Positions 8,440 to 18,368 of a stretch of 64,000 nucleotides of DNA are shown here, piece by piece; within the stretch, counting starts at the first letter, position 1, and every line of letters starts with the position of its first letter. The stretch is taken from the NCBI GenBank assembly GCA_023664625.1, contig JAMPFD010000010.1, positions 43,005-107,004 on the forward strand, written 5' to 3'. The position numbers were made by a program, and so were the translations under genes. This DNA is from Bacillota bacterium. GTDB taxonomy: Bacteria > Bacteroidota > Bacteroidia > Bacteroidales > Bacteroidaceae. The notes beneath the pieces were generated by a model, which made no database searches, was not told the origin of the DNA, and saw only the letters and a list, made by a program, of their open reading frames with translations.

Positions 8440-8554
8440 TACGGATATTACCCGCTTAATGGCCGCTATGACTCACAGGACACACGCAATACCACGGACA
8501 GCACTCTCCATCAAGCAACCATGGTTTTAGCGTAGCAGAATCTCCTGCAATCAC

Positions 8555-9067
8555 TTATCGCTCGTAATCGACGAAGCGAAACTTCTGCCTGTGCTTCTCA
8601 TCCATATCATGAGACTCACTCCAGACCTCTTTCCATCCTTCGTACTCCGGGAAAAACGCATCAGCATTCTCAGGTATGTCAAAAACCTCCGTAAGACACA
8701 GTCTGTCAGCAACAGGCAAAGCCTGCTCATACACTGCCGCTCCTCCGATTATATACACATCTTCACCCTCCGCACAGCTATTCAAAGCAATATCCAGTGA
8801 CGGATAGACATCACATCCCGGAAACCTGTCACCAGGGACGGACACCTCTGTCACAGAATTGAACACACTCCTGCTGAGCACAATGTTGCGGCGATTAGGA
8901 AGAGCCCCCTTCGGCAACGACTCAAAAGTTTTCCTGCCCATTATTATCGTATGTCCGGTGGTCAGCTGCTTAAATCTTTTCAAATCATCCGGCAACCAGT
9001 ATATCAGTTTGTTACCATAACCAATCGCACGGTTTTCTGCCACGGCAGCAATAATGTTTATTCTCAT
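8555..9067 (-). CDS. folA: Dihydrofolate reductase
   Basis: DHFR reduces dihydrofolate to tetrahydrofolate with NADPH. From the ATG at 9065-9067 the product has 170 residues, starting MRINIIAAVAENRAIGYGNKL. Family motifs are WLPDDLKRFKQLT (substrate-binding aspartate and helix), HTIIMGRKTFESLPKGALPNR (NADPH-binding), VYIIGGAAVYEQAL and the closing RFVDYER. An upstream in-frame ATG at 9130 would add 21 residues with no counterpart in the family, so the shorter form is preferred. No thymidylate synthase gene, the usual partner, is present in the window. Confidence 0.95.
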   Translation of the reverse strand: MRINIIAAVAENRAIGYGNKLIYWLPDDLKRFKQLTTGHTIIMGRKTFESLPKGALPNRRNIVLSRSVFNSVTEVSVPGDRFPGCDVYPSLDIALNSCAEGEDVYIIGGAAVYEQALPVADRLCLTEVFDIPENADAFFPEYEGWKEVWSESHDMDEKHRQKFRFVDYER

Positions 9068-9210
9068 ATCCTCATTCTGAAAGTTATTTCCCGTTTTGCA
9101 TATTTCCGCATACATAAGATCCAAGATCATTCCTTACCACATACCTTCATAACCAATTGTAATCTAAACCGTAAGGAATGTTTTTCTCTTGCATAAGAAA
9201 CATATTTATG

Positions 9211-9218
9211 CAAAGGTA
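9211..9218 (-). promoter_or_regulatory. -7 box of the dihydrofolate reductase gene
   Basis: On the minus strand this reads TACCTTTG, matching TAnnTTTG. Transcription toward the DHFR gene would begin near 9204. No clear -33 box was found. Confidence 0.45.
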
Positions 9219-9283
9219 AGCATAATTTCGCTAATGAACGAATAAAAAAGTTTAAATATTACACTTTTCTCATGGATTATTCG

Positions 9284-9291
9284 TAACTTTG
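9284..9291 (+). promoter_or_regulatory. -7 box (TAACTTTG) of the M6 metalloprotease gene
   Basis: TAACTTTG fits TAnnTTTG and lies 53 bases before the ATG at 9345. The -33 region is T-rich without an exact TTTG at 19 bases. Confidence 0.5.
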
Positions 9292-9344
9292 TATCCTAAT
9301 ATCACGAAAAACATTCACAAATACACAGTCCAAAGCAACTCATT

Positions 9345-11120
9345 ATGAAACAAGTAATCCTATCCGTCATATTTTTGCTAATTACCGTGGCAGGTCTTTA
9401 TGCCGCAAAGTCGTCAGGAACGCCAAAAGCTATCAGGCAACCTGACGGAACGACTCTCATGGTCCGTCTCTTCGGCGACGAGCATTTTTCATGGTACCAG
9501 ACAATGGACGGCATCATCATAGTACATCAGGACAAAGCGTTCTATATAGCAGAAATAGGCAATGACGGTTCAACAAGAAGCACCGGAGTACTGGCACATA
9601 ATCTTGGCAGCAGGAAACCTCAGGAACAGGCACTTGCAAAGGCACAAGACAGGCACAAGTTTTTCACGAAGGGGGCCGAGATGTCAAAAGCCAGGCGTAA
9701 AGCCATTGCCGGATACCCGGGCAATGACTTCTGCCCTCACAGCGGAAACATACGCATTCCTGTCATAATGGTAGAGTATACAGATATCAAGTTTACCTTC
9801 CAAGAGAAAAGCATCTGGGAAGACTACTTCAACGGCACAGAAAGATTCGCGCCATCAAACGAAGCACGATTCAAGGGACACAGTTCTGTAGGCCGGTACT
9901 TCGCCGATGCCAGTTTCGGCAATTTCACACCAGAATTTGACCTATACGGCATTTATACCGTCACCGGAACACATGACCATTACGGATATGGCACCGGCAA
10001 CACCGGCACCATCATCAGTGAGGCTCTGAGTCTTGCCGACAATGATATTGACTTTTCCAAGTATGACTACAATAACGACGGTAAAGCTGATATGGTCTAT
10101 ATCCTGTATGCCGGAACTGGGGCGAACATCAGTGGTGACGATTCAGACATCTGGCCGCAATGCTACTACCGAAGCAATTATCAAAAAGACGGAAAACGCA
10201 TCAATATCATCGGACTGTCCAACGAACTTGCCATCAGTGCCAGCCAGAATAACGGAACGGCACTGCGCGCCGGCATCGGAGTACTCTGCCATGAGATGAG
10301 CCATGGTCTCGGCTTGCCGGATCTTTACAACACCGCCGGTGCTGCCCCGAAAGATGAACACGGATACAACGACTGGAACAACTGCGGACCGGAAGACTGG
10401 GACCTTATGGACGGAGGAGAGAATATCTTCAACGGTTTCTGGCCGGTGCAGTATGCAGCATGGGAAAGGGACATAATGGGGTGGACAACCCTTGAGGAAC
10501 TTAACAGTCCTGCAGACATCACTCTATATCCGCTTGACAGCAATACGGGCAAAGGTAAGGCTTTCCGTATAACCAACCCTGCAAATCCAAATGAATATTA
10601 CGTGCTTGAAAACTTCGGCAAAGACAAATGGAATGAATATCAGGGACGTAAAAGTTCCACAGGACTACTTATAACACACGTCAATGACATCAGTCAATAT
10701 GGGATGTCGCCAAACAACACTTACAAACACCCAAACCTGACCCTCGTCCCTGCCGACGGTTTCCTCTTCGGCTCCTACTCCGTCGGAGAGACTATCTGGT
10801 ACAATGGAATGGAACAGCAAGGAACCAAGGCTATGTTTGAGGAAGAACTGAAAGGTGATCCCTATCCCGGCAACAAGGATGTTACGGCCGTCGGAGCATA
10901 TAAAAACTATGTCGGTGATGACATGACATCACAATTTCCGCTCACCGACATAAGACAAAACGAAGACGGAAGCGTCAGTTTCCGCTTCATGGGCGGGGAA
11001 TCCACAGGGATCAGTAATATAAACAACAATACAGATTTCTGTACTCAACCTAAAAAAATCATAAGAAACGGGCGGATTGTCATTGGCTGCCATAATATTG
11101 CCGGACAGAGAATAAAATAA
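9345..11120 (+). CDS. Secreted M6-family (immune-inhibitor-A-like) metalloprotease
   Basis: The 591-residue protein has a signal peptide (about 1-20, MKQVILSVIFLLITVAGLYA), an N-terminal propeptide-like region (about 25-130) and a catalytic domain with the zinc motif HEMSH in GVLCHEMSHGLGLPDLYN. The DYNNDGKADMVYILYAGTG stretch before it is typical of the M6 domain. These enzymes are secreted or surface proteases. The C-terminus (IIRNGRIVIGCHNIAGQRIK) looks like a sorting tail that stops at the AGQRIK element. It precedes the alpha-2-macroglobulin-like gene by 107 bases on the same strand. Confidence 0.9.
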   Translation: MKQVILSVIFLLITVAGLYAAKSSGTPKAIRQPDGTTLMVRLFGDEHFSWYQTMDGIIIVHQDKAFYIAEIGNDGSTRSTGVLAHNLGSRKPQEQALAKAQDRHKFFTKGAEMSKARRKAIAGYPGNDFCPHSGNIRIPVIMVEYTDIKFTFQEKSIWEDYFNGTERFAPSNEARFKGHSSVGRYFADASFGNFTPEFDLYGIYTVTGTHDHYGYGTGNTGTIISEALSLADNDIDFSKYDYNNDGKADMVYILYAGTGANISGDDSDIWPQCYYRSNYQKDGKRINIIGLSNELAISASQNNGTALRAGIGVLCHEMSHGLGLPDLYNTAGAAPKDEHGYNDWNNCGPEDWDLMDGGENIFNGFWPVQYAAWERDIMGWTTLEELNSPADITLYPLDSNTGKGKAFRITNPANPNEYYVLENFGKDKWNEYQGRKSSTGLLITHVNDISQYGMSPNNTYKHPNLTLVPADGFLFGSYSVGETIWYNGMEQQGTKAMFEEELKGDPYPGNKDVTAVGAYKNYVGDDMTSQFPLTDIRQNEDGSVSFRFMGGESTGISNINNNTDFCTQPKKIIRNGRIVIGCHNIAGQRIK

Positions 11121-11227
11121 TTCCCCATATGGATTCCGCACCCTCTTTCCTCAGTTCCCGCTCCCTATCAGGACACTGATAAAGCAAGGATATGAAAAAA
11201 AAGAACAGAACCTAAAGAAATCACGTC

Positions 11228-14200
11228 ATGAAAAAGATTTGGACAATACTTTTCTCTTTAGTCATGTCACTGACGGCATACGCCGCAGACTATGACAACA
11301 TTTGGAAAAAATACTGTGAGGCTGTAGAGAAGGATATGTACCAGGACGCACAGGAACAGCTGAGAAATATAGAGAAACTGGCTGAGAAAGATTCTGTCCT
11401 TGCCGCTGTCTATCATACGATCAAGAAAGACTACGACAAAGCCCTCAGTAATCCTGACCTGCTGGCAAAGGAGAAGTCCACGCCATGGAAACGCATCATC
11501 AACAAAGGCACTGACGATGAACTGTGGAACGAAGACCTGCTCAGCATTATCGGACACCAGGCCGGACGCTACTCCTTCCTGAAACATTACTATGACAGTA
11601 TCGGCAACCGTAAGGCGGCATGCGTGGAACTGTATCTTGAAGTGCTCCATTTCAACTCCCGCAATGACGACATGTCCAGAACAACAAAACGCCGTATGCT
11701 GAAAGAAGGAATGAAAAAATACCAAGATCTTGAAGAAGTGGCATTGCTGGCACAGGAAGACTACTCTCTCATGTATCAGGACAATGACATTTCCAGACTT
11801 TCATGTTATACATACCTTCAGAATTGTATCAGCAAATTCAGCAGCAACAAGTACTTGAACTTCTTCAAAAACAAACTCAACGACATAACATTTCCACGGT
11901 TTGAATTCACCCTCAACAGGGAGAATACCATGCTCATTGTAAGGAATATCAGTACTCTTGACATAGAGTTCCTTCCCCTGAACTGCACCGGAGCCATGTC
12001 CCTCTCCACATATAATACGGCAGACCTTGCAAAACTAAAAAAACTTGTAAAAGGCAAAGCCGTATGCACCATATCCCGCGACTACTCTTCCCCTAATCCA
12101 TGGGAGGAAGTAAAAGATACAGTGGAAACTCCGCGACTGCCTGTCGGCATGTATCTTGTCAAGGCTTCAGCCGACGGCCTTACCACTTATCAGGTATTCT
12201 ACAATTCAGACATCACCTTACTCACCCTCCCGACAAGCAAAAAAAACATCAGAATCGCCGCCGTGTCGACGACAACAGGCAAGGAACTCCCGTCATGCTC
12301 AATCGTTCTTACACAAGAAAGCGATAACAAAACCATACAAACATATACTGCCGTAACGGATAAGCAAGGAGAAATCATCTTTAAAGGAAACTTCAAGCCC
12401 AACTACATTTATGCCTATACCACGCATGACAAGGCGTTCCATAAGACACGCTACAGCAATAACTTTCACTATCATGAATACAAGGAAAAGAAAGACATCC
12501 TTGAACTCTTCACCGACAGAGCCATCTACCGTCCGGGACAAACAATAAAAGGCTGTGTTGTCGCGTATAATGCCAGCAACACCGACTCAATCAGGACTAT
12601 CGCCGGAAAACAGATAAATATAACCATTAAGGACGCAGAGTACAAGGCTGTTCATACGGACTCCGTCATAACGGACAGCCACGGCAATGCCGGATTCGAA
12701 TTTACCATGCCGGACCGTTTGGAGAGAAACGGGAACTTCACCATCACGGCACAGACTGCCACTGACATATCTGCCACGAACCATGTCCGTGTGGAGGAAT
12801 ACAAACGGCCTACGTTTGAAGTGAATGTCATTGACGACAAGACAAAATATGCCGATCATGACAGCACCTATTTCCACGGAGACAGTGTCGCAGTGGCTTT
12901 TGAGGCCAAGACTTTCACACAAATTCCTGTCAGCAACGCAACCGTGGAGTATACCATTAAAAGGCGGGCCCGTTTCTATCGGTTCGGAGAGTCACGCATC
13001 ATAGCCGAGAACGTCAAAGTAACAACTGACAGTGAAGGAAAGATCATCATTCCTCTGCATATCATATTGCCGGAAGAAGGATTCGGCATGTTCGTCTACG
13101 AGATTACTGCAAAGGTTACCGGCAAGGACGGAGAATCACGCGAAGCGAGAGCCAATGTAATGGCAAGGATAAAGAGTCCCGGCAGCAAAGATTATACTGC
13201 CGGTGCCAACAACGGGAACCAACATAGCAATAAGCCACTGTTCAAGGTCAGCGCGAAGTCGTTCCCGCACGAAGGCAGTATCCTCTTCACTGTCACGGAC
13301 AGCCTTTCCGAAAAGCCACTCTATGTACGTGGGGCATTCTTTGCAGACGGCAAGTGCATCATGAAAGGAACTTTCACTGTCAGAGGCTCTTACTCCAAGG
13401 AACTTTCCTATAAAAAAGAATACGGAGACAACCTGACCATAAGATGCATAGCAGTAAGGGACGGAAAGACATATCAGTTTGACGAAACCATAACACGTCC
13501 TCAGCCAGACCTGACTCTCACGCCGGTCTGGACCACTTTCCGTGACAGGACACAGCCTGGTGCCATGGAGACATGGAGCCTGCGCATTCTCAGCGGCAAG
13601 AAGAAGTCTTTCCCTGCAAGCACCGCTTCAATGATAGCGACCGTCTACGACAAGAGCCTTGACCTCGAGACCCGTCACAGATGGAGCATTCAGGTAATGA
13701 GGGATTATGCTTTTTTGAACACATCATGGAGGGCAATTCAATCTTCATCCTTCTTTTGCAGCAAGTATGCAACAGTGAAAAATCTGACAGAGAAGTTTAT
13801 CAACTATGCCTGCTTCAGACCAGAACTGCTGGCTTTCTCAGAAGAAGACATGGATTTCTCCACACAATATACCGGAAGAATAATAATCCGAGGCAGACAG
13901 CCTCTTGCCATGGCAATGGCTAAGACATCCGCAGTCACTGCCAAGCCGGAACTGTCAAAGGCTATTGTAGTCGGCGCATACAATGCAGAAGCCACAAAAG
14001 AAGCTTCTTCCGACATGGCAAATGATGAAGGAGGGTACGGCAATAAACATGAAGACCTTTCCACACTTGTACGCACCGACCTCGGCGAGACTGCCTATTT
14101 CAATCCGTCACTCGTAGCTGGCAAAGACGGAAGCATCAGCATGTCCTTCCGCATGCCTGAGACAATGACAACATGGCGGTTCCTCGGCTTAGTCCATGAC

Positions 14201-16147
14201 GACATGATGCGCCACGCCTTTATCGACACTACATGTGTCGCAAAGAAAGACATCATCGTCAAGCCGAACGTTCCACGATTCTTCCGTAATGGTGACAGAC
14301 AGACCGGCGACCGACCTGTATTCGCCTCAACGGTAAGCAACACCACCGACAATACTGTCACTGCCAATGTCATAATGCAACTTCTTACAGCTGATGCAGG
14401 AACCGTCATATGGGAGAAAAAGACTTCTGCCTTGATTGGTGCCAACAGTTCTGAGGCCGTTGCTCTCGAAACTCCTGCAATAACATTCCAAGACAGTGTC
14501 CTGATCTTCCGCATCGTGGGTACTACAGCCAACGGTGCAAGTGACGGAGAGCAACATTATATCCCCGTACTCCCTGCTGTCAGCGAGACTACTGCCACCA
14601 TTGCTTTCACACAACGTGGAGACAGCAACTATGCCACAGACATCAGTGACCTGCTCATAAACGGCAGTACAGACCGTAAGATGACAGTGAGATTCACAGC
14701 TAACGCCGAGCGTGTCGTACTCGATGCCATACCTCACATCACACGGCCGGAGCACAAGGATGCCCTGTCCCTTGCCACTGCTGTATATGTAGGTTCAATG
14801 TATCCTGCCCAGACTCCTGACACACTCGTGAAATCACTGACCGACGAACTCCGCGGACTCCAGCTTTCTGACGGCTCATGGTCATGGTGGGAAGGCATGA
14901 ACGGCTCCGCATACATGACAGCAAGCATTACACGATACCTCGCACGCCTGCAGCATAAGCATCTTGGCACAAAAGATACGGAGGAGATGCTCGGCAAAGC
15001 CATGCCTTATCTTCTCAACACAATCAGCGAGGAGGTAAAAAACATCCGCAAGCGAAAGCATTCCAAAGGCATCCACCCTTCTGAACTCGCTATCGATATA
15101 CTTTATATCTGCGCCCTGCAGAGAAGTTCCGGCAAGACTTTCGGCAGGCAGGCGGAGGCTGACATCAAGTACCTTGTCGGACTACTGGAGAAAGTTCCGT
15201 CCGAATTTACTGTCTACGGCAAGGCTCACAGCGCAATCATACTCGCACTCTATGGCAAGAAAGCCAAGGCTCTGGAGTTCATCGAGAGCATGAAGCAGTA
15301 TTCCGTCTATACCCCTGAGGCGGGACGCTATTACGATACACGCAAGGCATACTACTCATGGCGTAACTACAAAATACCAACCGAAGTCGCCGCCATAGAG
15401 GCTATGCGTATGGTACGTCCTGACGATGTGAAGACTGTGGAAGAGATGCAACAGTGGCTCCTGCACGAGAAACGTACACAGCAATGGGACAACTCTGCCA
15501 ATACCGCTGACGCTGTATGGGCCTTCATATACGGCAATAATGACATTGACCTCTCCCAGAGCATAAGCGGTCAGCTGACATTCGGCGGCAAAGAAATAAA
15601 AGACGGTGACACTGTCGACATTGAGCCGGGACGGACAATATTCTCCTCCGTCAAGGATTCAAAAGGCACTGCATGGGGCGGACTCCTCATAACCCAGCGT
15701 GCACCGCTGTCCTCAGTAAAGACAACGGGAACAGGATTCTCCGTAAAGCGTGAGATTGTCGGGAACTCATCACCTGCCACAGGAGACAAGGTGACGGTAC
15801 GCCTGACCGTGACCGCCGACTGTGACTACGACTTTGTCAAGGTCACAGACAACCGTGCCGCATGCCTGGAGCCCGTCCGGCAGACAAGCGGTTACCAAGC
15901 AGCAAAGACAGGAGGTACGGCTCGCGGCTCATGGAGCGGATATTATCGCGAGACAAAGGACACTCAGACAAACTACTATTTTGACAAGATGGCTAAAGGC
16001 ACGCATATCATCGAGACAGAGTATTACACAGACCGTGAGGGAAAGTATCAACAGGGCATCTGCACCGTAAGCTGCGCCTACGCTCCAGAGTTCTCTGCCA
16101 CAGAGGCTCTGAAAGTCATGGAGGTTCAAAGCAATACCGATAAATAA
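11228..16147 (+). CDS. Alpha-2-macroglobulin family protein lacking the thioester motif
   Basis: The 1639-residue protein starts with a signal peptide (about 1-19, ending TAYA). An alpha-helical N-terminal region precedes macroglobulin-like beta domains, seen at LFTDRAIYRPGQTIKG (about 425-440). The A2M domain is near residues 945-1010 (RTDLGETAYFNPSL...FRMPETMTTWRFLGLVHDD). The alpha/alpha-toroid domain follows from about 1160, including LSDGSWSWWEGMNG near 1215. The CxEQ thioester expected at the start of that domain is absent; the equivalent stretch reads PHITRPEHKDALSLATA. Family members trap proteases in the bacterial envelope; a form without thioester cannot bind covalently. A protease gene lies immediately upstream. 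Confidence 0.9.
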   Translation: MKKIWTILFSLVMSLTAYAADYDNIWKKYCEAVEKDMYQDAQEQLRNIEKLAEKDSVLAAVYHTIKKDYDKALSNPDLLAKEKSTPWKRIINKGTDDELWNEDLLSIIGHQAGRYSFLKHYYDSIGNRKAACVELYLEVLHFNSRNDDMSRTTKRRMLKEGMKKYQDLEEVALLAQEDYSLMYQDNDISRLSCYTYLQNCISKFSSNKYLNFFKNKLNDITFPRFEFTLNRENTMLIVRNISTLDIEFLPLNCTGAMSLSTYNTADLAKLKKLVKGKAVCTISRDYSSPNPWEEVKDTVETPRLPVGMYLVKASADGLTTYQVFYNSDITLLTLPTSKKNIRIAAVSTTTGKELPSCSIVLTQESDNKTIQTYTAVTDKQGEIIFKGNFKPNYIYAYTTHDKAFHKTRYSNNFHYHEYKEKKDILELFTDRAIYRPGQTIKGCVVAYNASNTDSIRTIAGKQINITIKDAEYKAVHTDSVITDSHGNAGFEFTMPDRLERNGNFTITAQTATDISATNHVRVEEYKRPTFEVNVIDDKTKYADHDSTYFHGDSVAVAFEAKTFTQIPVSNATVEYTIKRRARFYRFGESRIIAENVKVTTDSEGKIIIPLHIILPEEGFGMFVYEITAKVTGKDGESREARANVMARIKSPGSKDYTAGANNGNQHSNKPLFKVSAKSFPHEGSILFTVTDSLSEKPLYVRGAFFADGKCIMKGTFTVRGSYSKELSYKKEYGDNLTIRCIAVRDGKTYQFDETITRPQPDLTLTPVWTTFRDRTQPGAMETWSLRILSGKKKSFPASTASMIATVYDKSLDLETRHRWSIQVMRDYAFLNTSWRAIQSSSFFCSKYATVKNLTEKFINYACFRPELLAFSEEDMDFSTQYTGRIIIRGRQPLAMAMAKTSAVTAKPELSKAIVVGAYNAEATKEASSDMANDEGGYGNKHEDLSTLVRTDLGETAYFNPSLVAGKDGSISMSFRMPETMTTWRFLGLVHDDMMRHAFIDTTCVAKKDIIVKPNVPRFFRNGDRQTGDRPVFASTVSNTTDNTVTANVIMQLLTADAGTVIWEKKTSALIGANSSEAVALETPAITFQDSVLIFRIVGTTANGASDGEQHYIPVLPAVSETTATIAFTQRGDSNYATDISDLLINGSTDRKMTVRFTANAERVVLDAIPHITRPEHKDALSLATAVYVGSMYPAQTPDTLVKSLTDELRGLQLSDGSWSWWEGMNGSAYMTASITRYLARLQHKHLGTKDTEEMLGKAMPYLLNTISEEVKNIRKRKHSKGIHPSELAIDILYICALQRSSGKTFGRQAEADIKYLVGLLEKVPSEFTVYGKAHSAIILALYGKKAKALEFIESMKQYSVYTPEAGRYYDTRKAYYSWRNYKIPTEVAAIEAMRMVRPDDVKTVEEMQQWLLHEKRTQQWDNSANTADAVWAFIYGNNDIDLSQSISGQLTFGGKEIKDGDTVDIEPGRTIFSSVKDSKGTAWGGLLITQRAPLSSVKTTGTGFSVKREIVGNSSPATGDKVTVRLTVTADCDYDFVKVTDNRAACLEPVRQTSGYQAAKTGGTARGSWSGYYRETKDTQTNYYFDKMAKGTHIIETEYYTDREGKYQQGICTVSCAYAPEFSATEALKVMEVQSNTDK

Positions 16148-16261
16148 GACATGGAAGCATCCTCACCTGTCATCACTTCCAGGAAAAGCACCCCTTAACG
16201 GCACCCCGCCACAGAATATTACAACAAATTGAAAACAAGAAAAACAGAAAGACAAAACTGA

Positions 16262-17596
16262 ATGAAATTTGAAGAATTAGACCTTTCGTACAATATCCTC
16301 GATGCACTTTATGACATGAAGTTTGAGGATTGCACCCCCATACAGGAACAAACAATACCCCATATACTCAATGGCGAGGACGTGCTCGGCATAGCACAGA
16401 CAGGAACGGGAAAGACAGCGGCTTACCTGCTGCCCGTCCTCTCTCTCATTGACGACTATCCTAATGACTTCCCGAGTGATGCGATAAACTGTGTCATCAT
16501 GTCACCGACCAGAGAACTGGCACAGCAGATTGACCAGGCGATGCAGGGATTCGGATACTATCTTGACGGAATCTCCTCCATACCGGTCTACGGCGGTAAC
16601 GACGGCAACCGTTTCGAACAGGAAGTGAAGGCCATGAAGAAGGGTGCAGGACTCGTCATAGCAACCCCGGGGCGCCTCATATCCCACCTGCAAATTGGCA
16701 ACCTTGACCTTTCACGATGCTCATTCTTCATCCTTGACGAAGCCGACCGCATGCTGGACATGGGATTCTCCGAAGACATAATGAAGATTGCCAAAGAACT
16801 GCCGCCTACATGCCAGACAATCATGTTCTCCGCAACAATGCCGGAGAAAATCGAGGAACTTGCCAAGACAATTCTCAAAAATCCTGTTGAGGTCAAGATT
16901 GCCGTCTCCAAACCTGCGGAAAAGATACACCAGTCGGCATACGTCTGCTACGAGCCACAGAAACTGCGCATTATTGAAAACATATTCAAACAGGGCGGCC
17001 TGCAGCGCGTCATTATCTTCTCCGGCAAGAAAACCAAGGTCAAGGACATCACCACAAAACTCGCACGCATGAACATAAACTGCGGTGCCATGCATTCTGA
17101 CCTGACCCAGGCTGAGCGTGACGACATAATGTTCCGGTTCAAAGCTGGTCAAATCGATGTGCTGATCGCTACGGACATTGTATCAAGAGGCATTGACATC
17201 GATGATATTCTCATGGTCATAAACTATGATGTCCCACACGATGCAGAAGATTATGTCCACCGCATCGGACGCACCGCACGCGCTCAGAGGGACGGACGTG
17301 CCGTCACTCTTGTCAATGAGGACGACATCTACTATTTCAAGATGATTGAGAAATTCCTTGAACGCGAGGTTGAAAAGAATCCTATGCCTGAGGGGCTTGA
17401 AAAAGGACCAGAATACAAAGTAAGTTCAAAGAGCGGTATGCACACAAAACGTGGTACACAACGTAATACGCGCACGACACGCAACAACAAAAACAGCAAG
17501 ACCAGGCAGTCAAAAGACGGAGATACAAAGAAAAGGCAAAACCGGCAGCGACGAAAGCCGGACGGCAAGCAGAAGAAGGCAAAGGGACAGGAATGA
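16262..17596 (+). CDS. DEAD-box ATP-dependent RNA helicase (RhlE-like)
   Basis: The 444-residue protein has the two RecA-like domains of DEAD-box helicases: the Q motif near CTPIQEQTIP (24-33), Walker A AQTGTGKT (45-52), PTRELAQQI, DEAD at 159-162, SAT, and in the second domain DIVSRGIDI and HRIGRTAR. It unwinds short RNA duplexes, for example during ribosome assembly or RNA decay. The last 70 residues are very basic and low-complexity (Lys, Arg, Thr, Asn), like RNA-binding tails of RhlE-type enzymes. The gene ends before a strong terminator and appears to be a single transcription unit. Confidence 0.95.
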   Translation: MKFEELDLSYNILDALYDMKFEDCTPIQEQTIPHILNGEDVLGIAQTGTGKTAAYLLPVLSLIDDYPNDFPSDAINCVIMSPTRELAQQIDQAMQGFGYYLDGISSIPVYGGNDGNRFEQEVKAMKKGAGLVIATPGRLISHLQIGNLDLSRCSFFILDEADRMLDMGFSEDIMKIAKELPPTCQTIMFSATMPEKIEELAKTILKNPVEVKIAVSKPAEKIHQSAYVCYEPQKLRIIENIFKQGGLQRVIIFSGKKTKVKDITTKLARMNINCGAMHSDLTQAERDDIMFRFKAGQIDVLIATDIVSRGIDIDDILMVINYDVPHDAEDYVHRIGRTARAQRDGRAVTLVNEDDIYYFKMIEKFLEREVEKNPMPEGLEKGPEYKVSSKSGMHTKRGTQRNTRTTRNNKNSKTRQSKDGDTKKRQNRQRRKPDGKQKKAKGQE

Positions 17597-17637
17597 TTCT
17601 TCCACATGACATTCATAACACAACAATAACATTCAAT

Positions 17638-17694
17638 AAACAAAGAAGACTCACACGGTCCTTTCCGAAAGGACTATGTGAGTCTTCTTTGTTT
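17638..17694 (+). terminator. Long hairpin terminator after the DEAD-box gene
   Basis: An 18-base outer stem (17638-17655 with 17677-17694) is perfect, and an inner GTCCTTT/AAAGGAC stem closes around CCG. The outer arm ends in TCTTCTTTGTTT. It lies 42 bases after the stop. Confidence 0.85.
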
Positions 17695-18144
17695 ACCGTT
17701 TTGACAGAGAAGAACAACCACAGAACACAAAACCGGTGGTGAGGGAGTATTGCTGTTTTCTTGCCGTGACAGTTCCAAACATACAGGTTGTTACAAAATG
17801 ATATAGAGGAAACAATGTATCAGTTCCTTGTCACAACACTTCTAAAATTCAGATAACGACAAGCTCCCGAAACATCACTCCGCATACTAAAAAATCAATG
17901 CCGTGCAGGCATATCACCACACAGTGTATTCCATTCTACGGCATCAGTTTGCAAAACAATTATTTCATATAAGTAACTATTGATAATTATTTTATAATAT
18001 AATGTTTTCTCACTAAAACTTGTTCTTTTTTGTCAGTTAGTGCTTGTCACTCAGTCACAATGCACGCATTGCTCCTTCGGTTCCGTACACTAACCGCATA
18101 AAAAATAACTGCGTTTTTAGTATAAACTAATTTCCAACAGTTAC
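17695..18144. other. Gene-free stretch with nested small inverted repeats
   Basis: No coding frame is convincing here. GTTAGTG (18036-18042) pairs with CACTAAC (18088-18094), and CAATGC (18058-18063) with GCATTG (18066-18071) inside it, so the DNA could make a small branched hairpin. The rest is AT-rich without a recognised element. Confidence 0.4.
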
Positions 18145-18241
18145 TTAAAATCAAAAGCTAACCTTTCGCTCTGTAAACCGTTACCTTTTGCAGTGTAAAA
18201 GGTAACGGTTTACAGAGCGAAAGGTAACACTTCACGATAAG
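18145..18241. repeat. Intergenic palindrome of 22-bp units, locus B
   Basis: A perfect 29-bp inverted repeat (18161-18189 and 18197-18225) flanks a 7-base loop. Units of 22 bases run outward on the plus strand at 18198-18219 and 18220-18241 and on the minus strand at 18188-18167 and 18166-18145. Inner units begin AAAGGTAACGGTTTACA. It lies 127 bases past the 3' end of the sensor kinase gene. This is the most regular of the four copies in the window. Confidence 0.88.
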
Positions 18242-18368
18242 AAAATTCAGCGTTCGGATTGTTACAGTTTATGGAAAGACAAGAAAAAGAATTACGGGCG
18301 GGCTTGTTGTACAGCATTTAAGAATGGTTATCAGGCACGTACAGCCATTAAGACATAAAAAACATCTG

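Noticed and set aside
8093-8440. Leftward open frame of 115 codons downstream of the FKBP gene
   Set aside because: Its first third is the translation of the 22-bp palindrome array at 8343-8439, and the product shows no recognisable domain or signal; most likely a chance frame.
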